45,858 nucleotides of DNA from Nocardiopsis sp. CC223A (GTDB taxonomy: Bacteria > Actinomycetota > Actinomycetes > Streptosporangiales > Streptosporangiaceae). Shown in pieces: positions 15,293 to 22,502 of the stretch. The DNA is taken from assembly GCF_030766825.1 (NCBI RefSeq), contig NZ_JASFDV010000059.1, forward strand, positions 1 to 45,858, read 5' to 3'. The notes beneath the pieces are model-generated. The model made no database searches. It had not been told where the DNA came from and was given only the letters and a program-made list of their open reading frames with translations. Positions within the stretch are counted from its first letter, which is position 1. Every line of letters starts with the position of its first letter. Made by a program: the position numbers and the translations under genes.

Positions 15293-17653
15293 TTGCGCAA
15301 CGACGCCCAGGGAACACCGCCCGAGCCGCACACCGCCCCAGAACCCGCCCCCGGGCCCGACCACCGGGGCGTCGCCTCCGACGTCGGCGCCTCCCTCGTC
15401 GTCTTCCTCGTCGCCGTCCCCCTGGCCCTGGGCATCGCCGTCGCCTCCGGGGCGCCGCTCATCGCCGGGATCATCGCCGCCGCCGTCGGAGGCATCGTCG
15501 CCGGCCTCGCAGGCGGCTCCGCCGTCCAGGTCAGCGGCCCCTCCGTCGGCCTGACCATCATCGTGGCCGGCCTCATCACCACGTACGGGTGGCAGGTCAC
15601 CTGCCTGATCACCCTGCTGGCCGGACTCGTCCAACTCGCCCTGGGCGCCTTCCGGATCGCCCGCGCGGCCCTGGCCGTCTCCCCCGCGGTCGTCCACGGC
15701 ATGCTCGCCGGCGTCGGGATCACCATCGCCCTGGCCCAGCTGCACGTCGTCCTGGGCGGCGAACCGCAGAGCTCGGCCCTGGCCAACCTCACCGACCTGC
15801 CCGACCAGATCGTCCACAACCACACCCCGGCCGTCGCGGTCGGGGTCGTCACCATCGCCGTCATGTTCTGTTGGACCCGGCTGCCCGGATACGGACGGTT
15901 CCGGCCCGCACTCGTCCCGGCCGCGCTGGTCGCGGTCGGCGCCGCCACGCTCATCGCCACCCTGGGGGGCTGGAAGGTCGAGACGGTGTCCCTCACGGAC
16001 TCCCTCGCCCAGGGCTGGATCGGCCCGGCGCTCCCCGCCCCGGGCCAGTGGAACGGCGTCATGCTCGCCGTGGTCACCGTCGCCATGGTCGCCAGCGTCG
16101 AGACCCTGCTCTCCGCCATCGCCGTGGACCGGATGCACAGCGGCCGCAGGGTGATGCTCAACCGCGAACTGTGCGGGCAGGGTGCCGCCAACGCCGTCAG
16201 CGGCGCCCTGGGCGGGCTCCCCATCGCCGGGGGAATGGTGCGCAGCACCGCGGGCGTGCGGGCGGGCGGCCACAGCCCGCTGTCCACCATCCTGCACGGG
16301 GTGTGGGTCCTGCTGTTCGTCGCCCTGTTCGCACACGTGGTCGAGCTGATCCCGCTGGCGGCACTGGCGGCGCTGCTGGTGTTCATCGGCGTGCAGATGG
16401 TCTCCCTGGCCCACCTGCGCGACCTGCGCCGCCACCACGAGGCCGGAGTGTACCTGGTGACCCTGTCCGGCGTGGTGCTGTCGGGGCTCCTGGAAGGGGT
16501 GTTCCTGGGGTTCGCACTGGCCATGGTGGTGTCCCTGCGTCGGCTGACCCGGCTCACCGTCACCACCGAGGAGCGGGGCGGCCGCGTCCACATCACCGTG
16601 CACGGATCCCTGACGTTCCTGGGGGTGCCCCGGCTCGCGCACGTACTGCGCACCGTCCCGTCCGGCGCCGCCGTCGACCTGGACCTGCACGTGGACTTCA
16701 TGGACCACGCCGCGTTCGAGGCCATCCACGCCTGGCGCGTGGACCACGAGCGCACCGGCGGCTCGGTCGACATCGACGAGGTGCACGAACGCTGGTACGA
16801 ACGCAGCACCCGGCGATCGGCCCCGGCGGCCAAGACCGCCCCGCGCGGTCTGGCCCGCTGGTGGGCGCCCTGGGGGATGCGCGGCGGCACCGGGACCGAA
16901 GAGGTGGACCCCCTCGGACTGCTCGCCGCCGGGGCCCGCGAGTACCACGCCAGCACCGCCGACCGGATGCGGTCGGTGATGAGCCGGCTGTCCCACGGGC
17001 AGAACCCCACCGCCCTGTTCATCACCTGTGCCGACTCCCGGGTGGTGCCCAACCTCATCACGGCCAGCGGCCCGGGTGACCTGTTCACGGTGCGCAACGT
17101 CGGCAACCTGGTACCGCCTCCGGACGGCCCGGCCGACGACTCGGTGGGCGCCGCCGTCGAGTACGCGGTCGCGGTGCTGCGGGTGCCCTCGATCGTCGTG
17201 TGCGGGCACTCCCACTGCGGGGCGATGAAGGCACTGTTGGAGGGCGCCCACCTGGACCCCGACTCCACCGACACCTCGCACGTGCGCCGCTGGCTCGCCC
17301 ACGGATCCGCCAGCCTGGCCCGGGCGGGCGAACCCGCCGTGGAGCCGACGGGGCTGCCCGCCGCGGAGGCACTGCGCCGTCTGGCCCAGGCCAACGTCCG
17401 CCAGCAGCTCACCCATCTGATGCTGCACCCTCTGGTACGCGAACGGGTGGAGTCCGGGGAACTGGAGCTGACCGGGATGTACTACGACCTGGAGACGGCC
17501 CGGGTGCACCTGCTGGACGCCGGGACCGGGGAGTTCACCCCGGTCCAGGGCGTGTGCGACGTGGCCGATCCGGTGCCGCGGCCCCGCCCGGCGGCCGACC
17601 GGGGTCAGCCGCTGGAGGAGTCCTCGGGCGCGTCGTCACGCCCGTCCTCCTGA
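15293..17653 (+). CDS. SulP-family anion transporter fused to a beta-carbonic anhydrase
   Basis: A 786-residue fusion. Residues about 25-430 form a SulP/SLC26 transporter with 10-14 membrane helices (ASDVGASLVVFLVAVPLALG, VSGPSVGLTIIVAG, VETLLSAIAVDRM). A shortened STAS domain follows (VHITVHGSLTFLGVPRLAHV to SVDIDEVHERWYER). The last 200 residues are a beta-carbonic anhydrase with zinc ligands Cys579 (in CADSRV), His639 and Cys642 (in GHSHCG), plus the Asp-Arg pair. Such fusions are thought to move bicarbonate or sulfate and interconvert CO2 and bicarbonate at the inner face of the membrane. The start is TTG 15293 behind CAGGAG at 5 bp; a GTG at 15170 is possible but lacks a ribosome site. 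Confidence 0.9.
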   Translation: MRNDAQGTPPEPHTAPEPAPGPDHRGVASDVGASLVVFLVAVPLALGIAVASGAPLIAGIIAAAVGGIVAGLAGGSAVQVSGPSVGLTIIVAGLITTYGWQVTCLITLLAGLVQLALGAFRIARAALAVSPAVVHGMLAGVGITIALAQLHVVLGGEPQSSALANLTDLPDQIVHNHTPAVAVGVVTIAVMFCWTRLPGYGRFRPALVPAALVAVGAATLIATLGGWKVETVSLTDSLAQGWIGPALPAPGQWNGVMLAVVTVAMVASVETLLSAIAVDRMHSGRRVMLNRELCGQGAANAVSGALGGLPIAGGMVRSTAGVRAGGHSPLSTILHGVWVLLFVALFAHVVELIPLAALAALLVFIGVQMVSLAHLRDLRRHHEAGVYLVTLSGVVLSGLLEGVFLGFALAMVVSLRRLTRLTVTTEERGGRVHITVHGSLTFLGVPRLAHVLRTVPSGAAVDLDLHVDFMDHAAFEAIHAWRVDHERTGGSVDIDEVHERWYERSTRRSAPAAKTAPRGLARWWAPWGMRGGTGTEEVDPLGLLAAGAREYHASTADRMRSVMSRLSHGQNPTALFITCADSRVVPNLITASGPGDLFTVRNVGNLVPPPDGPADDSVGAAVEYAVAVLRVPSIVVCGHSHCGAMKALLEGAHLDPDSTDTSHVRRWLAHGSASLARAGEPAVEPTGLPAAEALRRLAQANVRQQLTHLMLHPLVRERVESGELELTGMYYDLETARVHLLDAGTGEFTPVQGVCDVADPVPRPRPAADRGQPLEESSGASSRPSS

Positions 17654-17751
17654 ACCCCCGATGCCTGGTAGGTGGCGAGCAGCACGATCGCTCCGATCGC
17701 CAGGATCGGCAGGCCGAAGAGGACCACCCAGAAGAGGGTCGAGTCGAACAA
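17605..17751 (-). CDS. Small single-pass membrane protein, 48 residues (hypothetical)
   Basis: An ORF too short for usual gene-calling cut-offs. It opens with FDSTLFWVVLFGLPILAIGA, continues IVLLATYQ and ends in an acidic tail (QEDGRDDAPEDSSSG). One transmembrane helix spans about residues 5-27. The only possible start is TTG 17751, because TGA lies two codons upstream. The ribosome site is weak. A TAGATT -10-like hexamer (complement of 17848-17853) sits about 95 bp upstream. Its 3' end overlaps the last 49 bp of the SulP-carbonic anhydrase gene on the opposite strand. The clean alternation of hydrophobic helix and acidic tail argues for a real gene, but no family is recognised. Confidence 0.5.
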   Translation of the reverse strand: MFDSTLFWVVLFGLPILAIGAIVLLATYQASGVQEDGRDDAPEDSSSG

Positions 17752-17995
17752 GAGTCACCCATTCCGTGGACGCCGTTGCCCGCGGCCGCCGACCCCGGCG
17801 GTCGCGGGTGTCCGCCGCCGCGGCCGCGGCGGGGGAGCGCTCCGCCCAATCTATCGGTGCTCCCGCCCGCCGACCATCACCACGGGGATGTACACACCTG
17901 ACCCCGCGCACAGCGGCGGCCCGCACCCGGGAGGGACAGAACCGGAACAGGGCCGACTCCCCCGCCTTGCGGCACAGGTCAGAAGGCTGGAAGGA

Positions 17996-18384
17996 GGGGA
18001 GTCGGCCGGTAAGCCGGATTCTGTCGGTCCGCGAACGGACCGGGCGGTCATCCATCTGGGATCGCCGTTGCCGACGACCTCGGTGCGGTCTACCCGCGGA
18101 CTCGGGCGGGCCGCCCTCGATCATCCGCGCGGAGATCCTTCGGATCCCCTTTTTGACCTTGCTCCGGGTGGGGTTTACCGAGCCGGCCGGATCACTCCGG
18201 CCGCTGGTGGTCTCTTACACCACCGTTTCACCCTTACCACCGCGAGCGGTGGCGGTCTGCTTTCTGTGGCACTGTCCCGCGGGTCGCCCCGGGTCGGTGT
18301 TACCGACCACCCTGCCCTGTGGAGTCCGGACTTTCCTCGGATCCGCGCACCCGGCGCGGTCCGCGACCGCCTGGCCGACTCCCC
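17996..18384 (-). ncRNA. rnpB: RNase P RNA (bacterial class A)
   Basis: On the minus strand this carries the conserved RNase P RNA landmarks: GAGGAAAGTCCGGACTCC near the 5' end, ACAGGGCAGGGTGG, the central GGTAAGGGTGAAACGGTGG and AAGAGACCACC blocks, and AGAATCCGGCTTACCGGCC near the 3' end. The P1 helix is perfect over 12 bp: GGGGAGTCGGCC at the 5' end (18384-18373) pairs with GGCCGACTCCCC at the 3' end (18007-17996). This fixes the ends to within a few bases and gives about 389 nt, normal for an actinobacterium. A TAGACT -10-like box lies 8-9 bp upstream. The RNA is the catalytic part of the enzyme that matures tRNA 5' ends. Confidence 0.95.
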
Positions 18385-18429
18385 TCGACCACGAAGTCTA
18401 CCGCCGGTGGCCGACTCCCCTCGACCACG
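18372..18429. repeat. 22-bp direct repeat spanning the rnpB 5' end
   Basis: Two exact 22-bp copies at 18372-18393 and 18408-18429, 36 bp apart. The first contains the rnpB 5' P1 strand; the second lies just upstream, reaching almost to the histidine phosphatase stop codon. A further 12-bp copy of the P1 strand lies beyond the RNA's 3' end at 17951-17962. Confidence 0.9.
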
Positions 18430-18430
18430 T

Positions 18431-19069
18431 TCAGGCCAGGTGGGAGGTGTCGTTGAACGTCCGCATCACCATGGGTCCGTCGGCGTAGACGTCCACCTCG
18501 GTGAGGCTGGCGGTGTCCAGGTGCATCCGGTACAGGGCCTGCACCGGCGCCAGCAGGGCCTGCTGGACCAGCGTCTTGATGGGGGTGACGTGGGTGACGA
18601 CCAGGACGGTGCGTCCCCGGTGCCGCTCCACCAGGGCGTCGCGGGCCGCGCCGACGCGCCGCGACACCGCGGCGAAGTCCTCGCCGCCGGGCGGGGCGGC
18701 CTGCGGGTCGGACACCCACCGGTCGACCGCCACCGGGTCGTGCTCACGCGCCTGGGCGAAGGTCATCCCCTCCCAGGCGCCGAAGTCGGTCTCCACGAAC
18801 CCGTCGTCGACCTCCACCGTGAGACCCAGGGCCGCGGCGGCGTACTCGGCGGTGCGCCGGGTCCGCAGCAGCGGCGAGGCGACGATCGCGTCGACCTTCC
18901 GGTCGGCCAACCGCCGGGCGGCCGCCTCGGCCTGGGCGCACCCCGCCTCGGTGAGCGGGATGTCGCCCCGGCCGGCGAACCGGCGCTCCACCGACAGCGG
19001 GGTCTGGCCGTGGCGCAGCAGCAGCAACCGGGTCGGCGAGGTGTCGGGGGCACCCCACCCGGTGCTCAC
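18431..19069 (-). CDS. Histidine phosphatase family protein (phosphoglycerate mutase-like)
   Basis: A 212-residue phosphatase. The catalytic motif LLLLRHGQTPLS supplies the phosphorylated His, and the second His is in VLVVTHVTPIKTL; GDIPLTEAGCAQA and ASPLLRTRRTAE are also family hallmarks. The partner gene order, downstream of a C4 zinc-ribbon gene and a Nif3-like gene, matches the locus that in many actinobacteria encodes a bifunctional RNase H/acid phosphatase. Here only the phosphatase domain is present: the GTG start at 19069 overlaps the preceding stop (GTGA) behind a strong GGAGGT, leaving no room for an RNase H domain. The substrate is unknown; CobC-like or sugar-phosphate activity is possible. 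Confidence 0.85.
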   Translation of the reverse strand: MSTGWGAPDTSPTRLLLLRHGQTPLSVERRFAGRGDIPLTEAGCAQAEAAARRLADRKVDAIVASPLLRTRRTAEYAAAALGLTVEVDDGFVETDFGAWEGMTFAQAREHDPVAVDRWVSDPQAAPPGGEDFAAVSRRVGAARDALVERHRGRTVLVVTHVTPIKTLVQQALLAPVQALYRMHLDTASLTEVDVYADGPMVMRTFNDTSHLA

Positions 19070-19812
19070 CGGACCTCCGGCTCCACGGTGCGGACCAGGA
19101 TGCGGCGGCACTCCTCGCAGCGCACCACGTCATCGGGGGCGGCGGCGCGGATCTCGCCGAGCTCGGCCGGGCTCAGCACCAGTTTGCAGCCCTCACAGCG
19201 GCCGTGGCTCAGCGGGGCGGCCGCGATGCCGCCGTACTGGGCGCGCAGCTTGTCGTACAGGGACAGCAGCGGTTCTGGGACGTCCTCGGAGACCCGCTGC
19301 CGGTTCTCGACGACGCGGGCCCGGTCGAGCCCGATCCCGGCGGCGGCGGTGTCGCGGCGGGCGACCACCGTGGTGTAGTCGACCCGGGCCTTCTCGGCGG
19401 CGGTCGCCAACCGGGCCACCTCGGAGGACAATGCCTCGACCTGCTCCATCGCCTCCAGCACGACCTCCTCCAGCTCGCCCTGGCGGCGGCCCAGCGAGGC
19501 GATCTCGGACTGGAGGTTCTGTAGCTCCTTGCCGCTGGTGATGCGCCCCGACTCCAGGCGCTCGGTGTCGCGGGCGGCGCGGGAGCGCACCTGGTCGACG
19601 TCGCTCTCGGCCTTGCGCTGGGCGCGCTCGGCGTCCGACAGGCGGGTCTGGGCGGCGATCAGCTCACCGTCGAGGCGGTCGGCGAGTTCGGCGAGCCGGG
19701 TCGCCTCGGCGACCTCGGGCAGGGTCGCGGCCCGGTGGTCCAGGCGCTGGACCTCAAGGTCCAGCTCCTGGAGGTCGAGCAGTCTGGCCTGAGCGGCGGG
19801 TTCGGCTTTCAC
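19066..19812 (-). CDS. C4-type zinc-ribbon, coiled-coil protein (DUF164/CT398-like)
   Basis: A 248-residue protein. Residues 1 to about 180 form a long charged coiled-coil hairpin (LLDLQELDLEVQRLDHRAAT, IASLGRRQGELEEVVLEAME). Residues about 195-240 are a zinc ribbon with ligand pairs CEGC and CEEC separated by about 25 residues. The family is widespread; suggested roles include nucleic-acid or secretion-related chaperoning. It overlaps the downstream phosphatase start by 4 bp, so the two are coupled. The upstream Nif3-like gene is 151 bp away on the same strand. Confidence 0.88.
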   Translation of the reverse strand: MKAEPAAQARLLDLQELDLEVQRLDHRAATLPEVAEATRLAELADRLDGELIAAQTRLSDAERAQRKAESDVDQVRSRAARDTERLESGRITSGKELQNLQSEIASLGRRQGELEEVVLEAMEQVEALSSEVARLATAAEKARVDYTTVVARRDTAAAGIGLDRARVVENRQRVSEDVPEPLLSLYDKLRAQYGGIAAAPLSHGRCEGCKLVLSPAELGEIRAAAPDDVVRCEECRRILVRTVEPEVR

Positions 19813-19864
19813 TTGTTCTCCTGGTGTGGTCGGAAAGGCTGGTACGCCGTCCGCGCCCTTGACA

Positions 19865-19924
19865 CTGTGCAGTTCGACAACGCTGTGCAGTTCGATGACG
19901 CCCTGGCGGTTCGATGACGCCCTG
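19865..19924 (+). repeat. Short nested direct repeats upstream of the zinc-ribbon gene
   Basis: CTGTGCAGTTCGA occurs at 19865-19877 and 19883-19895; GTTCGATGACGCCCTG occurs at 19890-19905 and 19909-19924. They fill the 151-bp gap between the zinc-ribbon and Nif3-like genes. The cause may be simple slippage. Confidence 0.85.
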
Positions 19925-19963
19925 TGCTGCGGTCCGATCGGGATGCCCGGTACCGGGCGGGTG

Positions 19964-20836
19964 TCAGGCCGACGGAAACGCCTGTGACCAGGCGTCCGTC
20001 ACCGTAGTGGACACGCGGGCCTCCACGTTAGCCCCATCCGGGCCCAGGCGCCGAACGAGGGAGTCGGCCAGGGCGGCCGCCCCGTCCGCCAGCCACGGCC
20101 ATTCACCGGCGAAGTGCGGCGTGTCGATGAGCGCGGGTGCACCCGGCCGCTCGGTGAACTCCGAGGCGGGGTGGTGGCGCAGGTCGGAGGTGACGAAGGC
20201 GTCGACCCCGGCGGCGCGGGCCGCGTCGAGCAGGGAGTCCCCCGCCCCGCCCGACACCGCGACGGTGGTGACGAGGCGGTCCAGGTCACCCGCCGCCCGG
20301 ACGCCGGGCGCGGTGGCGGGCAGGCCCGCGGCGACCCGGGCGGCGAAGTCGCGCAGCGTCATCGGGGCGTCCAGGGCACCGACCCGGCCGATGCCGCGGC
20401 GGCCGTCAGGGTCGGTCGTGTCGGGCTCCAGGGGGCGCAGCGGACCGGTGAGCCCGACCGCGCGGGCCAGCGCGTCCGACACCCCCGGGGCGGCGGTGTC
20501 GGCGTTGGTGTGAGCGGTGTACAGGGCGATCCCGGCCCGGATGAGCCGGTGCACGATGCGCCCCTTGGGGGTGTCGGCGGCGACGCTGTGCACGCCTCGC
20601 AGCATGAGCGGGTGGTGGGTGACGATCAGGTCCGCCCCCCAGGTGACCGCCTCGTCGACGACCGCCTCGACGGGGTCGACGGCGAACAGGACCCTGGCGA
20701 TCCGGTCCGCGGGGTCGCCCACCACCAGTCCCACCCGGTCCCAGGAGGCGGCCCAGGAGGTCGGGTAGACGTCCTCGAAGGCGGCGACGACGTCGGCGAG
20801 TGCGGGGTGTTGTTCGGTCTGCGTGCTCACGGCCAC
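19964..20836 (-). CDS. Nif3-like dinuclear metal-centre protein
   Basis: A 290-residue member of the NIF3/DUF34 family, ring-forming proteins with a two-metal site often annotated as GTP cyclohydrolase I type 2. Recognisable segments are WDRVGLVVGDP, the metal-binding ADLIVTHHPLML with two His, YTAHTNADTAAPGVSDALA, GGAGDSLLDAARAAGVDAFV and TSDLRHHPASEF. True function is unsettled; metal insertion or repair roles have been proposed. The start is uncertain: GTG 20836 follows GGAAGG at 11 bp, GTG 20830 is two codons later, and a further upstream GTG at 20863 has no ribosome site. It leads the zinc-ribbon/phosphatase group. Confidence 0.87.
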   Translation of the reverse strand: MAVSTQTEQHPALADVVAAFEDVYPTSWAASWDRVGLVVGDPADRIARVLFAVDPVEAVVDEAVTWGADLIVTHHPLMLRGVHSVAADTPKGRIVHRLIRAGIALYTAHTNADTAAPGVSDALARAVGLTGPLRPLEPDTTDPDGRRGIGRVGALDAPMTLRDFAARVAAGLPATAPGVRAAGDLDRLVTTVAVSGGAGDSLLDAARAAGVDAFVTSDLRHHPASEFTERPGAPALIDTPHFAGEWPWLADGAAALADSLVRRLGPDGANVEARVSTTVTDAWSQAFPSA

Positions 20837-20916
20837 GAGAGTAGCGCCCTTCCGGCCCGGCACGGCCGGCCGACCGGGACGGGCCGCCGCGGGACAGGGT
20901 TTAGGCTGGTCGACCG

Positions 20917-21795
20917 ATGAGTACCACGCAGCACACCCGATCCCCGCAGGCCCCGTCCCCGGTCGGCGCGCACGTCCCGGTCGCCGGCGGCATGGCCGAC
21001 AAGGGGCTGGCCTACGCCGCCGAGATCGCCGCCGAGACCGTCCAGGTGTTCGTGTCCAACCCGCGCGGCTGGGCGACCAACGGGGGCGACCCGGCCCAGG
21101 ACGTGCGGATGCGCGAGCGGGCCGGTGCCGGGCTGCCGGTCTTCGTCCACGCGCCCTACCTGATCAACCCGGGCACCCCCGCCGAGGAGGTGGCCGACAA
21201 GTCGGTGGCCTCCCTGGAGCACGCACTGCGCCGGTCCGCCGAGATCGGGGCGCGCGGCGTGGTCGTGCACACCGGTTCGGCGGTGTCGGGCGGCCGGGAG
21301 GCGGGCCTGGCCCGCATGCGGGAGCGACTGCTGCCGCTGCTGGAACGCCTGGGCGAGGACGTCCCCCCGGTGCTGCTGGAGCCGATGGCCGGGCAGGGCC
21401 AGGTGCTGTGCGCGACCGTCGACGACCTGGTGCCCTACTTCGAGGCGCTGGAATGGCACCCGAACGTGGGCGTGTGCCTGGACACCGCCCACCTGTTCGC
21501 CGCCGGACACGACATCTCCACCCGGGAGGGGATGCGCACCGCCCTGGACCGGTTCGGCGAGGTGGTGGGCGCCGACCGGCTGCGGGTGATCCACGGCAAC
21601 GACTCCAAGGCCCCGTGCGGCAGCAACAAGGACCGGCACGAGAACATCGGAGCCGGGTTCATCGGCGCGGACGCGTTCGGGGAGCTGTTCGTCCATCCGG
21701 TGAGCGCGGGGGTGCCGATCGTGGTGGAGACCCCCGGACCGGCCGGGCCGCACGCAGCCGACGTGGCGACCCTGAAGAAGCTCCGCGACGGCTAG
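20917..21795 (+). CDS. nfo: Endonuclease IV (apurinic/apyrimidinic endonuclease)
   Basis: A 292-residue TIM-barrel AP endonuclease of base-excision repair, cutting 5' of abasic sites. Recognised by GAHVPVAGGM at the start, VQVFVSNPRGW, VHAPYLINPGTP, VVVHTGSAVSGG, VGVCLDTAHLFAAGHD, the metal-binding VIHGNDSK motif, and ENIGAGFIG before the final strand IVVETPG. The zinc-binding His, Glu and Asp residues of these motifs are present. The gene starts at ATG 20917. Its TAG overlaps the stop of the convergent HTH gene through the shared CTAG, so there is no space for a terminator. Confidence 0.93.
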   Translation: MSTTQHTRSPQAPSPVGAHVPVAGGMADKGLAYAAEIAAETVQVFVSNPRGWATNGGDPAQDVRMRERAGAGLPVFVHAPYLINPGTPAEEVADKSVASLEHALRRSAEIGARGVVVHTGSAVSGGREAGLARMRERLLPLLERLGEDVPPVLLEPMAGQGQVLCATVDDLVPYFEALEWHPNVGVCLDTAHLFAAGHDISTREGMRTALDRFGEVVGADRLRVIHGNDSKAPCGSNKDRHENIGAGFIGADAFGELFVHPVSAGVPIVVETPGPAGPHAADVATLKKLRDG

Positions 21796-22493
21796 GCGTC
21801 CCCGGCCCGCTCCTCCCGCTCCCGCGGCGGCGGCAGCGTGGGGAAGACGTTGACCTGTACCTCGACGGTCTCGGTGTCGGGGTGGCTCTCGGGGGTGCGG
21901 CCCTCGAAGCGCTGCCCGTAGTCGCGTATGAACCCGTTCAGCGCCGCGGCGAACTCCTCGGTCTCCCCCGGGGTCATCCGCATGTGCGACAGCGAGTCGC
22001 TCGCGGAGTTCTTCCAGCGGCGCGCGTCCGGGCCGTCGGGGTGTTCGCGCACCAGTTCCAGCCAGTCCCGGAAGTGCTCCTCGCGCTGGTGGTAGTAGCG
22101 GTCCAGGACGATCTCGGCGGCCGCGCGGGTACTCGGGTCGGCGAGGAACTCGTGCCCCTTCATGTTCCAGCCGCCGGGCCGGATGCGCCACCACCGCTCC
22201 CGGCCCCCGGAGCGGCCGGGGGCGGCGTCGATGAACCCGAACCGGGACAGCTGGCGCAGGTGGTAGCTGGTGGCGCCGCTGCTCTCCCCCAGGCGTCGGC
22301 CCAGGATGGTGGCGGTGGCGGGGCCGTTGCGGGTCAGCTCCTCCAGGAGGCGCCCGCGTAGTGGGTGGGTCAGGCCGCGCAGGGCGCTCGCGTCGATCTC
22401 CATCGACTCGCCTTCTCGGGGGAAGGCGTCCACGTCGTCGGTCAAGGGCTCGTCGGACATGGCTTCACCGTAGCGGTCGGGCAGGTGTCGCAC
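21792..22493 (-). CDS. Winged-helix (HTH_20/ArsR-like) transcriptional regulator
   Basis: A 233-residue regulator. The DNA-binding domain spans about residues 35-110: ASALRGLTHPLRGRLLEELT, ATILGRRLGESSGATSYHLR, then FGFIDAAPGRSGGRERWWR, the ArsR-type layout with the wing at the end. The C-terminal half is helical and probably binds a ligand or dimerises. It lies directly downstream of the MFS exporter gene on the same strand, suggesting it controls that gene through the long palindrome at 23833. Start choice: GTG 22493 behind GAGGGGG, or ATG 22460 (MSDEPLTD) with a weaker site. Confidence 0.83.
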   Translation of the reverse strand: MRHLPDRYGEAMSDEPLTDDVDAFPREGESMEIDASALRGLTHPLRGRLLEELTRNGPATATILGRRLGESSGATSYHLRQLSRFGFIDAAPGRSGGRERWWRIRPGGWNMKGHEFLADPSTRAAAEIVLDRYYHQREEHFRDWLELVREHPDGPDARRWKNSASDSLSHMRMTPGETEEFAAALNGFIRDYGQRFEGRTPESHPDTETVEVQVNVFPTLPPPREREERAGDA

Positions 22494-22502
22494 CGGTCCC
22501 CC

